From assembly GCA_037976565.1 (NCBI GenBank), contig CP137685.1, positions 23,639,195 through 23,703,194 of the forward strand: DNA of 64,000 nt. Reading direction: 5' to 3'. The translations under genes were made by a program, and so were the position numbers. The stretch is from Mesocentrotus franciscanus. Its lineage: Eukaryota; Echinodermata; Echinoidea; Camarodonta; Strongylocentrotidae. Positions 43,601-58,600 of the stretch are shown here, piece by piece. The notes beneath the pieces are model-generated. The model saw only the letters and a list, made by a program, of their open reading frames with translations. It was not told the DNA's origin and searched no databases. Numbering within the stretch: the first letter of the stretch is position 1; the number at the start of each line of letters is the position of its first letter.

Positions 43601-46600
43601 TTTGATTTTCGTAGTCCGTGCGATTCTAACAATAAACACGTTTTGACAAAATTTGCATTGATTGAACCAAATCACACCTGGAGGACAGACACTTAGTACT
43701 TCATGTTAACAAAACTAAATTCTAAGAAATATGAAGGATAGTGACTTATACTTTAATTAGCATGACCGAATATCAATTATTTCCTAAGCCAAACATGTAC
43801 AAAAATTTGAATGTTTAAGTCATACGTTCTTCATAAATATACATCAACTTACAGCCGAAAGTGCCTCAGAGCCTTTTCAGGTGGCAATATTTATCGGAGA
43901 GGGGATTGGAAGGTAGAGCCGCAGAATCAGAAAACGAGTGAAACGGACCTCGTGGACCTATCTGATGGTGTACACGCTCCCCTGAGGGTACATTCGCGAC
44001 TAGATTACCATTAATACTCTTATCTTTTCTTCAATATGATGACGAGAGCGCGACAAATTACATTAACATCTTAGCTTCTATGAGATTAGTCGGGAGAAGG
44101 TTTGGTAATAAGCTATCTTCTTTACTTTGCTCTCGAATTCTTTCGTTTTGTAGAAATCTTGTTTTACAATTTCCTGCTCTAAATGTATAGGACTGACTTT
44201 GACTCACGAGATGTCTTCTTTTTTTACTCGCAACTGTATCTTGAAGACGTCGAACTCTTCCGCCATGTAATATGTTATCATTCCATAATCTTATGCTGTC
44301 AAAGATTTTAGCTGAATCGTATTCTTTAACATCTTAGAAAATATAGGTATCAAATTTGAAGTAGCTGTTGGAAAGCTAATGGGTCGGAGTGGATGAACAT
44401 CTTATTCAGGTAATAGAACTAAAGAACATAACAAAACAAACCGAAACAAACAAACAAACAAAATAAACAAACAAACAAAAACAGACAAAAACAAACAAAC
44501 AAACAAATAAACAGAACCAACAAACAAAGTATCAAAATTAAATCAAAATTAAAACAAAGAAAGGGTTCTCAGATGACGATTTACCGACGAGAGGGGGGAG
44601 GGTAAAGTAAAGGAAATGAAACACGAGGGAACAAAGCAAGGGGGAAAGGAGTTGAGAGGAGTCATTTTATTTCAGTTTCCTTTCCCTGTTTAATAGTCCT
44701 TTTTCTCACTATTGACTCAAACAAAAAAAATAATTTGGGCATGTGCCCTCCCTCGTAGTTGCCTTCTGTACACAGTGTATATTTCCCTCTATTGCCTGGG
44801 GGGTGTTTCACAAAGACCCTAAGTTGAACTTATCTCTAAGTTCAACTTAAAAGTTATGGAAAGCCGTTAGCATCTTTGAAAATATTTTCTAAAAGTTATT
44901 TTAAAAGACATAAAATGTTGATTCAAATCATTCATATTTTCTATTACCAAGGAGATTTCATGTTCTTGATATTGAATTTATGGAAAGTCTAAAATACGTG
45001 AATTTTTGCTTTTGAATATATTTTATTTTAAGGCTACAAATGGCTCTCCATAATATTTAAGTCCAACTTAGAGTTAAGTACGATCTTTGTGAAACACCCC
45101 CCATGTCTTATAATAGCATTAATGTGTTCGTTATCCTGTTTTATTGTTGAATATTTTTTTCTTCCATATTTTTCCTTCCAAAGGGATTTTATTGATTTTC
45201 ATTTGCAACAAATTAACAAACATATATTCAAGGTAATTTACATTCATAATATAAATGAAATTGACTTCTCAAGATACAAATATTCGTTGAGCTGTTGAGT
45301 TAACAGAAGACAAACATATTTTCGATAATGTATTTCTGATGTTCATGGAAACAAAAATTGAAAAACAATACAAAAGACACATACTGTCGTTTGATTATTG
45401 GGCTATACTAAAAAAAAAAATGAGCAGCTTGCCCCATGTGAGGATCGAACTCACGACCTTCAGATTATGAGACTGACGCGCTGCCTACTGCGCTAACGAG
45501 GCCGCTTCTTGAATATGATTTCTATATTTGGTCTTTCTTTTCTACTTTAATTTTATGTCTTTTTCAGACATCCTATTAGTTGTGGTCCCATAAAGCCTCA
45601 TTCAGATTTGGAGCGGTAACCGGCGGCGGTTTTTTTTAAATGATGACGTAAGGTATGATAGGCTTCACATTTCTGTAATTTATAACGCAGAGCGATGTGA
45701 ATGCGCGTAGGACCTTTGTTGCGCGCAGTTGCCATTCATTTACACGCTTTGAGAAAAAAACCGCTGCGGTTTACTGCTTGATTTCTCAACGAGCCTTACG
45801 TGGTATTAGTAATTGATGAAGTTAGTTACCTGTACACGGGCTTCTGTAAGATTGATCCGTAGTGCAAGGTCCTCGCGTGTGAACACGTCTGGATAGTGAG
45901 TCTTAGCAAAGGCTGACTCTAACTCCTCTAGCTGCCAAGGAATCGGGTAACAAAAGGATAATGATAAATGATAAATTAATAGGAAATTGTTACAAACAAT
46001 CTTGTTTCATTTATTTTTCAGTTCTGAATTCATAATAAAGTCAGTATATATTAAATCATAAATGGATAAATATAAACTTAGATTAAACAGAACTGGCCAA
46101 GGATCCAAGATAAGTGTGGCTTATGTCTTCTGGGGGTGTTTCACAAAGACTAAGATCGACTTTAAGTTCGACTTAACTATGGCAGGCCGTTCATGCCACT
46201 GGTTGCTCTCACCATTATGATCATTAGATTATATTTTTCCTTCAATAATGAAGAATTAAAAAAATGTAAATTCTGTAGATTTGTGATTTGTACGTCCCTT
46301 GAGAGACCAATGCCAGTAAATGGTGAGAACAAACAGTGGCATGAACGGCCTGCCATAGTTAAGTCCAACTTAAAGTCAATCTTAGTCTTTGTGTAACACC
46401 CCCCCCCTGTACTGTTTACGTTATGCAGGGCCCCCAAGTATGACAGTATTTAAACTATTGGCGGGGCTAACCTGTTGAAATGATACCAAATAAATGAATA
46501 AATAAATAAAATGATAAATGGTGGTCCATAAAATATATGCACTTCTATCATACCTGTTGCACAGTAAACGTGGTTCTGTTTCTTCGCTGCTTCCTTCTCG

Positions 46601-49600
46601 CAAAAGTTTCGTCCAAATCACCTCCGTACGTAAGCTCCGAATCTACATGAGTAAACAGCGAAAAAAAATCGGCCTGAAATTCATAACCACCGTCGATGAT
46701 ACAGCCCATTTAAATCGAACTTATCTATTCTAAAATAAGACAAAAAATTTAAATAAGAACGAGGTACCCTAACGAGTATGAACATAAATGGCGTATCCAG
46801 AAGGTGATTAAGGAGGGGGGTATTTAACCTGCCCATGGGACTTAACACTAGTTCAAGAGTTTTAAAGATTGCGCCTTTTTTGCGCCTCCAAACAGGGTGG
46901 TGGGGTGTAGTCTATAGTTTTAACAGCCCAATGCCTAATAAGCTAAGTTCTAAACAGGATGCACTTTTGAGCGCTGATCAAAAAGAACCACACCCAATGT
47001 GCTCCTTACCTGTTAGCACCCCACTTCCTATTTTTACAATTGCTTCATCACCTTTCTACCAAATTAAGTTTTCTTTTCATATCATAGCATCATTTTTGCT
47101 CACCTGCCCAAATATTATTTATTTCTAAACGCATCTTGTAGGATTTCTTTCTCTTTCGCTGTCAGAACTTTGTTGCACTTTTGTATCTATCTCACCGCCC
47201 CCGTCTTTTGAACCAATTATTCCCTTCCAACATCCCCCTTCTCTCTTTCGTTCTGTCTCTGTCTCTGTCTGCCTGTCTCACTCTCTCTTTTTCACTCTCT
47301 CTCTCTCCCTTTCTGTCTCTATCTCTCTGCTGATTGTGAACACATTGCATCAATGTCACGTGCTTTGTTGGTTCAACTGAGGCATGATCCACCCAATTTT
47401 CTTCCCGATAATTCTTCCCCAAATTTCCCAAATAATTCACATTCAATTATCCCCTCTTAAATTCACTTACAATCGTGTCTGCGATTTCTCTCTCCGGCTG
47501 CCCGAATCTCGTCGCCTCAAAACCTCGTTTCCTTTTCCTTCCAGATATACTTCTTATCATCTTAGAAAAGGGGCGGCAGTCGTCTTATTCTCTCATTTTC
47601 CCCTTTTGTCTTTCCTGTCTCCCCCCCTCTCTCTCTCCTTCTCTATGTTCGGACATAATAGCTTTCCTCAAAACCCCATGACCTTTCCTATTTGTCTCAT
47701 TCTTTAATGTGTCTGACCTTCGATACCGTAGAGATCTTTTAAATTTTCTCATTATTGTCAATTTTTAATTCACAAGAAAAAACGAGATGTGATATTTATC
47801 CTTTCTGTCTGTCTGTCTCTGAATCTCTCTCTCTATATATATTATAAATGTCTCTTTACTGGTTAGGATAACAAGAGAGAGAGAGAGAGAGGGGAGAGGG
47901 GAGAGAGAGAGAGAGAGAGGAAAGGAAGGGGCGACGGTCCTTATTACGACAATCAACGAGATGTTTTTTTTTCATCTTGAGAACGTGATTCTGATTTATG
48001 AAGTGAGTGGCCCTTCCTTTTCTCCTCTTTTTATTCTCTTGTTCTGTATGTTCCTCTGCTTCGTCTTTCTCTTTCCTCTATCACAAACCCTGGAAACATA
48101 TTGATCAATGCCAACTATAATGGATATATTGCGTCGGACAAAAAGAATTTGGTCAAAAGAACCACTAAATAAATCAAAATGGCATAGATATGACAAAGAT
48201 TTCGGTCGGTGGATTGCGTTAGCCAAAATCAGGATAACTTATTATCCAATTTGGAATGTTTTTTTTTAAATATGAATCTTGTCGGCAAAAACCTACAAAT
48301 GGTACTATTGATAATTGCCCATTGCTCTTTAGACTTATTGCTCCCTCCATCTCTCTCTTTCCTTCTCCCTCTCCCCTATGTCTCTTTGGATGTTTCTCAA
48401 CCTCTCCCCTTCTCTCTCTCTCTCTCTCTCTTTTTCTATCTCACTCTCCCGCTCCCTCTCCCACCCCCTCTCTCTCTCTGCACACACACACACACACCCT
48501 CTCTCTCATACTTCCTTCCGTCTTTGATTTCTTCTCTTTTCGAAATCCATCAGAGCCTGTGTGTCATGACTGTCGTCTGCCAGTTAAAAATACTAAATTG
48601 TTGCAAAATTCCTTTCCGCGGGCGAGGCTCGAAAACTGTACAAATTCGCGAGGCTTTTAATCGAATAGTTGTGTTTAGAGAGCTGTACGGGCACGCCGGG
48701 CGAAGTTCATCCGATTTCACCATACCTGTCAAGCTTATTATGTTCCCCTTCTTCTTTCAAGCAACTACCGCACCAATTATTCTAAAGCCTTCTCTCATTC
48801 GCCGGATAATCTCATTTGCCAATAAGTTTGACGACTTGATACAATGAAATTATATTTAAAAGGGATCTCGCTTTTAGCTTGAAGAAATCCTTAAATGTCC
48901 AAATTGTCAATTTAGGGGCATGTGCTCCGGTCATTTGTACGTGGAAAAGTGACTTTTGGAGAAAATCTGCAAAAACATAATTCAGTGACTTTGTTTAGTT
49001 TAAGTTTAAGTTTTATTTCAAAGAACAGGGTGCTCGATGAAGTTACGGAGGGTAGGCATAAACTCTCCATGTTTCTTGTCAAAAACAAACAAACTTTGAG
49101 CTGATTTTTTCAGCTGATTCGTTTTGACATAAAACACCGGCAACTCCTTTCCGGTTACAGTACTGTGCACTTTTTTCTCTCAACAAATATAACCAAAAAT
49201 AAGGATTTTGTAAAATATTACATTCCCGAAAAGGAAATATCTTTTAAAATCTTCTCTATTTTTGTCTCTTATGTCAATTGGGTTGTTATGAAAGATCAGT
49301 CCAATGCAATTAATATTTCACAGTCGAATTACTTTTTTTATAGTCCCGTTTTGATCTGAAATTAGAAACAATCTCATTTAAGTATGAAAGTTGGATTTTT
49401 TTTACAATCTTAGAACAATTACAACCAAACATCAGAAACAGAGACAGTCCAACATCAGACACGACTCGTTTGATGCATGTGTAGACACATGCTTACTTGA
49501 ACGCCCTTTCTGCCTTTAATAGTGGGTTAATAAATGCTAATACTTTACATTCTATATTTTCCTATTAATGCCGTCCTACATTTTTATCAGAAATATTAAT

Positions 49601-52600
49601 TTCTACCAATCCCCTAATATTCTTGATCAACGTTACCAACATCGTATTTTGACAACTAAATTAGCCCGATTGTTTCATTTTACATAGTATGAAAAAGATA
49701 AAAGGCGTTGGCTACTCATTATGAAACTGATTATTTTTGCCATATATCTTAGTAATATGTAGTAATATACTTTGCGAGGTAATTAAGCCTGGTGAAATAA
49801 AAGCCCCAGGCATACACCTCTGCTTGAGTGCATACATCTAATCTGGAAGCCTAATTAGGCCACGATAATAATCGTGGTCATCTACTTCCCATTAGTAAAA
49901 CTCCTCATAGAATTAGGCGGGAAAATAAAAACATGGAAAACGATGACTTCACAATCCTCACCAACATACATAGAACCATTACCCGTGTTTAGTGCGTATA
50001 TATCTCTTGTCTCTCAACGCTGATACAAAGGTCCTTCATTTAAAGAATTAAATTTAGCGAGAAAACCATTATGAGTGGAGCATTAGCTCACCGATTTACT
50101 CGCTATTATACCGCGGTGTGACGGGGAGCGCTCAATATTGCAATGGCTTGCGCACACTCCTTGCGCTCATAGCGTAATTGCATTACGGGCAAATGGGAAG
50201 ATGGATAATTTTGTAATTGAATTATTCATAACTCGGCGATCGAGCCTTGAGATTTCGCTTTTCTTCTCCTCGCCATGAATAATACACGGTCCAGTGGCTG
50301 CGAAGTCCTCGTCACTCTCTCTCTACCTCTCTCTCTAGCTTCCCCCATCTCATTCAATTTATCTCATCTTCAGTCTCTAGTTTACTACTTCGATCTTACA
50401 TCTATCTCTACAGCATCAGTCCTTGCCATTTCATCCCAATGCTAATATTCTTTAGACTAAATAATTTACATATTAATAGTTTTCCTTTGTAAACAGGAAT
50501 AATTCTGCCAACGAATCGAGTGGAATAGTGTGTTTATTCTTCTTTTATTTCGCAACTGTTCTTTATATATTTTTTCTCTTTCTGTAGCTCCTCCCCATCA
50601 ATCCCTCGTTCGCACTCTCTACGCACTCTCTACCCTCCCTCCCACCCCTTCTTTAAATTCGCACTCCTTTAAATTCGCACTCTCATTCGCACTCTCTACC
50701 CTCCCTCCCTCCCTCCCCTTCTTTAAATTCTTTTTACCTATAGGACCGGATATGTCATTTGATTCCATCACTATATCATTCTCTTCTTCTGTTTTTTTTT
50801 ACTCCCCTTTCTCTATTCCTTTGATTATGGAATCTCTTCGCAAAGAACGGGGTCTCTTCATTGATACCTTTATGAAACATCTGTCCGTATTCGTTTAATT
50901 AAGTTGAGAGGCGAATCTTTATTCTATTACGGGAAAATAATTATTGTTTATCTTTATGTTAACAAAAAAAAAACACAATTATATCTCACCCCTGTCACCT
51001 GTCGCCATGGCTACTTATAAACTAATTATTTGGCAATTTGATATGGAAGAAACCAAACGTTTGTCTTCAAGTGTATCAACGTCATGTGAAAAATGTCTTA
51101 ATTTACAAAGAACAGAGAATAATATTTCATTACCTTTCTAGGTCGATGTGTCGTAGGAAGTCTTTATCGGTATACAAATAAAAGTAAAATAGAAATAAAA
51201 ACTCTATGATGGTGTTCCTTACCTGTCGAAAACCAACAAGCAAAATCTTTCCCGTTTTGTTTAAAAGCAAAATATTGAGAATAAAATGAATTACTACTTC
51301 TCCTGACGTATCCTTATTCTCGATGAAAGTCCTTGTCTCATCCCCTTTCCCCATCCCCCTGCACCCCTATACTGGTATATACACTATACCCGCAGCCCTT
51401 ACCATGCCCCTTACCATTTCCGATCTCCCCCTTCCCCTATACTGATATTACCCGTCGCCCCTTACCCCTTACTCCCACACTCGTCCTTTCCTCCTATACA
51501 GATACCATCCTCCCATCGCGCACCCTTATTTCCAATCTCCTTCTTCGCCTTATTCGTATACCAGCTCCCCCACCTCCTTCCCCCTCTTTCCATCTCCTTA
51601 CCTATATTACCACTCACCCCTTCTCCGTTATCCCCCTAGACTGATACCACCTTCCACATCTCATTAACCCCCCTCTTCCACCCCTCCCCCTACGGATACC
51701 AGCTTCCCCATCCCCTTACCCCTCTCTCCATCTCCTTCTTCACTATTCTAATATTACCCATTACCCCTCACCCCTCCTCCCATTTCTTCTCTTCCTACTT
51801 TACTGATACCACCCTATTCATCTTACCCATTCCGCCCATCCCGTCATCCCTTATACTGAGATAATCCTTCTCATCCCCCTTTCTCCCCATCCCACTCCCC
51901 CCTAAACGGATACCAGCTTCCCCATCTCCTTACCCCTCTCTTCATCTCCTTCTCCCCCTCACTCATATTACCCCTCCCCCTTTTCCCCATCCTTCTCTAC
52001 CCCTAGACTGATACCACCTTCCTTATCTCCTTACCCCCGCCCCTCCTCCCCACCCCCTTCTATTCCCTATACTGAAACCCTCCTTCTTCCAAGCATCTGT
52101 GAGCCGAAGTACTGTACTCCCGGCCTCCGAATCTTATTACTCGCAACGCTGATTCTACCGATAACAATCACTGACACTCAACTCAAAAATAGAAGAAAGA
52201 AAAAGACAGTGTGAGAAAAAAAAAATCTTTAGTTAGGAAAGAGGCACTTACAAGCCTGATATGCATCTCCCCGCCTCATTATTACAGCCATAATTGCATT
52301 AAAATGCGGTAAAGTATCAATAATTTATCCGGTTGCGTTGTAAAATATAATTTGGGAAGAAGGACTGCCGTGAAATTAGACACACCCACAATAAAACAGA
52401 ATATTAAAAAAAAAATCACCATATCTATCTTATAACGAGAGAGAAAGAGCCTAGGGCAGGTTATCGTTAGAGTAGAGTTTGTGTGTATTTATTGTCAGAT
52501 GATAATCCACATTAGCAAGGATTTGTCGGTGATTTTGTTAGTAACGTCTGACTTTTATATAATTTTAAAATTGCATGAGGATTAGCTAATATTTCTTTAA

Positions 52601-55600
52601 CAGAAAAAATATCTTGTTACCGCACTCCCTATGTCAAGCTTTGCCTATCAGTTTACTCGTCACATCTCCTTTATTATTTGGGTATTCGGGGTTCTTGATT
52701 TAATGTGATCTATAGGATACATATTTTATGGTTAATTCTATAACATATTTTATAGTCACGAACATATACTTCACAAAATAAACTCATTAAACTTGTTATT
52801 ACTACATTTGAAAACAGCAGAGGTACAGCTTGAAGCGATGGTGTCCTCAAAATATACAAAGAGAAGGTGTGACGTACATAATTATCAATAAACTATAGCA
52901 TGAAAAAATTAAAGAAATTGCTTTGTTTAAAGAAACAAGATGAACTAATGATATATCGAATTCAGTTACAAGGGCCGATATCAAAGCCCAATTTTATGGA
53001 AAATGTCAAGTACCATAAAAAAAAATAGTGTCAAACAATCTACCACATTGCATAAAACGGAAAATAGAACTCTAAATCTTGCAGTGACATAATTTTGTGT
53101 TTACATAAAAAGAATCCACACAAACAGAAGAAAATATGATTTCATTCTTGTTTCAATGGTAAAATTTAATTGGAACCGTAATTGAATTAATGAATCCCTG
53201 TTAATGTCATATTGTTTACTGTTTTTGGAAAGAACTTTTCCAAATACTAGCTTATTTTGTCCGCCATGTTCAGTGTACTACTCCTTTTTGGCAAGCTATT
53301 TCTATTTGGTATAATTCTGAGTTGAAAATTGGAGGAAAGGGTATATTTTAAAAGAATGGTGGGATAAAGGTATTCGATTTGTAAACGTTTATTAGATGAT
53401 CAAGGACACATTTTAGTAAGAGAAGAGTGTGAAAAAAAGTTTTCAATAAAAATACAGTTTCTTCATTAGTACGCACTTTCTCAAATAATTAAATGCAAAT
53501 ACAAGTCCCAATTGGAAAGTTGTAATATGAAAGTAAATGGACCATTATGCCCTGCATATATTTCATGCTTGTTGAAAGATAAAAAGAGATGTAGACATAT
53601 ATATCAAATCATGTTAAATGAAAAGGACGATCATTTGAATAAATTATGTAATAGATGGCATGCAGATGGTATATTATTTGATGATAAATATATGCAATAT
53701 TATTTCAGGGTTATGTTTCGCTGTACAATGCATACAACAGTTCGGTACTTTCAGTACAGACTTTTGAATAGGATACTGTATTTGAATAAAGATCTTGTGA
53801 AACTTGAAATAATTCTAAATAAGAACTGTTCCCTTTGTGGAAGAGAAGAAGAAGATATGGTGCACTTATTTTACTCCTGTTACGTGACCAAATTGATTTG
53901 GAGTCGTTTGACTGACTGGTTAAACATTGTAACACGCTGTAGAATAAAACTGTCTTTAATACATGTTTTGATAGGTTTCATTGAGAAACGAAGTGATGCT
54001 TTAAACTGTATAATAATTTGGACTGAACAACAATTATATTTTTCTCGAATACAAAAGTCTATACCGTCCTTCCAGACAATAAAACAATATATCAGGAATA
54101 GTTACACGGATAAGAGTTAGTATACTTGCTAAAAAAACTGACAAATTCGATAAAAAATTGATAAATTTTGAGAGGATTTTGATCGTTTAGTATTATTATA
54201 TTGAATTTCCCACATCATTTTCAGTCATGATGTTGCATTGTTTTTTATAAATATATTTATTTGTTGTTATCTATGTTCTGTATATACTATAGTATTATTA
54301 TTATATTATTGTTATCAATATGCTACGGTTTCAGTAATGATCGCTTATTATGGTTGATATTCGTTATATATGTATATCTTATTCTGAAGTATTATATGAT
54401 ATTCATTTGTACATGTGTTCAAATATGTTATTCAGAGATTGATTTTCAATAAAATGGCCTGTCGGAGGGTCCAAAAAATTATTTAAAAAACAAATTTTTT
54501 ACTGAGGTTTTAATTACCAGAAAGACGGGAAAAACTTCAAATAGTCATTAATTTCGTCAAACCAATATCATAACTATTTAAAAGCTACATGGATATGACA
54601 TTATTAATTGCTCATACAGTATAGCCATACATTTTTCTCTTATTATTCATGAGGTAAAATTCCACGTTTTCCTTTGCATCAGGTTGCTTTCCTGGTAGGT
54701 ATACTGCATCATTTAAATTTGCGGAAATTAAGCATATGAAATTCATTTAGAAATGTCTCGAATCTTGAGAATTGAAGATGAGTTCGTGCCGACTATCTGC
54801 CCTTGTGAATGATTGTAAAGAAGCATAAACCCCTCGAATCCTCTCAAAAATTTCAGTCTAAGTAGAATGAGATAAATAGCAGAAGGTTAATTCAATCCGC
54901 AGTAAAACAGAGGCCTCGGTATAGTTAACTATGTTAGTCTAGCAGGCCATGCACTAGAACAAATCAAGATAATTCTAAATGGAGAGGGGAAAGAAAAGAG
55001 ATAACGAGAAATTGAGTTATATGTAACCGCCTAGCCGGGGACGTGGATATGTAAGGTTGAAAGAGAGACACATGAGTCGTCCTGTATGTGATAACTAGCT
55101 TCCAAAGAAGGAAATGTGATCTCAAATTGGAATAGATTGCTTAAATTCTATTGATATTGGCTTGAATTTAGCGCCCTTTTCGCGTGATGGGAACTGGCAA
55201 ATTAAGAACACGAGAGAGACAACATTTATTTTATCAGCCCATCTAAGAGAGCACATGCCCGTCCGCCCAAACACTTTAACCAAATTTCACCGAAATACGA
55301 TTTTCACTTAAATTTGCTAATAGCGTCTCTTTTCGACAAGAAAATTTGCCCCTTTAGTGAAACCAGAGTTATATTAGATTAATGGCACCGCGCGCGGAAA
55401 AATTCGGTTAGAGATTTTTTTCTCCCTCTCTTTTCATCTCCCTTTTCTCACTTTCCTCTCCTTTTCTTTTTCAGGGATGCAATTTGAGTGCTTTAGGAAT
55501 TACTGCAATAGGCGTCTGACAATTTGGGAGTAGTGAGTTAATATAGCGATAATGCACTGCGCTAATGATAGCAGAGCGATACTTAAATAACACGTTAAAT

Positions 55601-58600
55601 TAGGTTTTGAAAAGAAGGGTGCGGTATAATTTCATCATTGGGGGCAATTTGTGAAGAGAGAGAAACGTTAAGTGTATCCACCCACCAGCCGCCATTTTAA
55701 TTTTGCCCATAGTTTCACGTGCCACAAGTTCGTGAGATGAAAGAATTCCAGTAAATATTTACCCTCATCTAAGTCATTGGATTTCTGAAGAATGATATTT
55801 GAGAGAGCAATAGTTCTTAATCCGACCAACTGTATGATCGGTGCGATGACCAGTCATGAGATTTGATCATGTGATTTAGGTCACATGACTTGGTAATGAG
55901 ACGCACTGTTGCCCATAAAGTTGGAATTATTCCAGTTTCCTCTTTTCATGATATTAATGTGACAATATGATGCAATCTTGAGAGATAAAGAATAATTATA
56001 TCTTCTTCAGAACTCAATTTGTTATCGATTAAGCTTTTGATCAGTAAAGTTTTGAGAAGACATAAACTTTATCTACCTAGAATAAATCATATTGTCACAA
56101 TCATCTCGTGAAAGGAGGTAAGAAAAAAAAATTATTCCAGTTTACATCATGCCTACTTTGTTGATGTTTTGGTAATAAGATCAGATTGCGCTACTTCCTT
56201 TCTCTCTCTCTCCCTCCCCCTCCCTCCTCTTTCTCTCTCTCTCTTTCTCTCGTTTAATTAAATAGTCTGATTTTCAGACCCTTGTACCGAATGGTCGTAC
56301 ATTTTGTGCTGCGCAAAGATTCAATCAGTTTAATTTGGCGATTACAAGAAGTGGGTTATTGATGTAGACAAATGCTCATGTACCCTTTACAGCTCATTCC
56401 ATGTATGTTATTACAATAGAAAAAAGAGGTCAATCAGTCACTCAATAGTGTCTGACAGTGAAGTCTAGAAAGTAAACGAGTTTCCTTGCATAATTTGAAT
56501 ACTACAGACTAGGACACTGCTAACGTTTAAATTTCACAGATAGGACATACGTGACATATTCATAATTCCTGCAAAGTTCTACAGAATTTGATGTTGGCTG
56601 CAAAAGGGATACACTAACTTTAAGGTACAGCTCTTGAACATTAAACAAATTGAGCTCCTGGATTTGTTTTTTTTATTATTGGAGTAATGTGCTTTTCAAT
56701 CAATTTTTTGTTTAAACTTTGGATTATTTTTCATCAAATAATATATCTTGAGCAGGAAATAAGTAGGCGGGAGTCTAATACGGATTCAAAAGAAGTTAAT
56801 TCGGTTTGGTACATAAAGAAAGAATAACTAGACAGCCATTTTCTACATCCAACAATAATATCTTAAGTAGGAAATAAGTAGGCGGGAGTCTAATACGGAT
56901 TAAAAAAAAGTTAATTCGGTTTGGTACATAAATAAAGAAAGGATAACTAGACAGCCTTGCACGTATGCAGAGAGAGAGAGAGAGAGAGAGAGCGGAAATG
57001 CAAAGAGATAAAGGCGAGTTAACGAGATATATTGTGATAAAAAAATGATTTATGGATCAAGAAGATATTTCATGTTATCTTTTAGTAAACGAACGGTGCA
57101 GAAACGGTTAATTAATTTAATGAATAAATTGGCTCGTTTGCTTTAATATTTTTTTTTTTAAAGGATTTCCCAACAAGCGACCTATCACAGAGAGGATAAA
57201 AGGCCTAGAACTTAATCCGGATTTTAATGATAAGATTATTTTCAAATGATCATGAACGGTCCACCATGCCGGGTAACAGAAGAAAAAGGAAAATCATTCG
57301 CTTGCAGCGATATGCATGCAAATAAAATTCAACAGAGAGATGGAAAACGAGTACTTGAAGACTTGAGACCTTCATGACTGATTTACTTTTGGAATTCAAG
57401 CACAATAATTCGAGAGAAGAAACATATTCATCTGGAAGAAATATGAGTAAGAGGCATTTCTGTCATGAAAATTTATATCAATATTAATTATAGAGATTAT
57501 TAAACCGATTTTGGTGTCAATCAATTTCAGTAGTCCAAATATAAGAGTTTTGTATATACAAAATATACATTATTATTTTTCGTAAATCATATTCTATATT
57601 TTCACATGACGTGTATGTTATCTTGGTCTTAAGGCCATGTACCGTAAAAGATCGACAAGCCCACGAGACTGCCAAACCCACGAGACCAACAAGCCCACGA
57701 GACCAGCGCTGTCTCCATTTTGTGGGCCTTTTGAAAAGCTATACCTAAAGGTTCACGAGACACAAGCATGGGCCATCGGTTATAGAAATTATATAAATCA
57801 CACAGATAAATCCTGTTCATCTTTTGATTTAAATAGAGTTATAACGCTGTTTTGATAACCCACTTTGTTAAGCATTACAGGGGAGAGCTCAGAATATTAT
57901 TATTCTTTGTATCATCAGATCATAGAAGTCTCACATGTTTATTTTAGGCTTCACTCCAATTGAATCGGATTGGATAACTCAATGAATTGTGTGGAGAATC
58001 AATTGACATTTTGACAATAGGATCCACGATAAGAGTATGAATTGAAACGATTATACGGAAAAGAATAACAAAATAGATATGGAAAAGAAGAAGGCTGTAA
58101 TAAGCAACAACACACGACACATCAGCCTAGAGACATCTCTATTTCAATGGTTCTAATCTATGTCAGAAAACAACTCTCTCGGAAAAAAAGACATTCAATT
58201 TGACTCCTTTTCAAGAAATATGAAATTTGAGACAGATATTGCGTCTCCAATGTGGATTACAAAAACATCTATTTCAAAGAAAGAGAACTATTAAGCGAGA
58301 AAAAAATTGAGAAATAGTAGCAAGGATAAACTTTAAGCACCATGAGATTAAAACTACGAATGAACTATGGGTAGAGAGAAAAGGAAAGATAGAATGAGAA
58401 GGTAGGAAAAAAGGGAATTAAGAAGAGGGGTACATTAAGGAGGAAATGAGAGATGCTGAAGATGATTTTAGTGCACTTCCAAAGTTTATTAATCTAAATC
58501 CCGGAAAGCATTTACGATCACGATATTCAACGATAATCGAGAAACAAAAATCATAGAAACCTTAAATTTTACGACCACGTTAATTTTCTGGAAAATCGTG

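Noticed and set aside
45430..45502. SINE head instead of tRNA-Met
   Set aside because: Full cloverleaf, canonical anticodon loop and a T-run terminator, and no SINE body follows.
48209..48847. 212-codon plus-strand frame
   Set aside because: Driven by CT and CA microsatellites; no domain, and antisense in a DRGX intron.
53512..54120. Intact 202-residue host protein in DRGX intron 1
   Set aside because: C-x2-C...H-x4-C knuckle and flanking motifs identify an L1/Tx1-type fragment; broken upstream.
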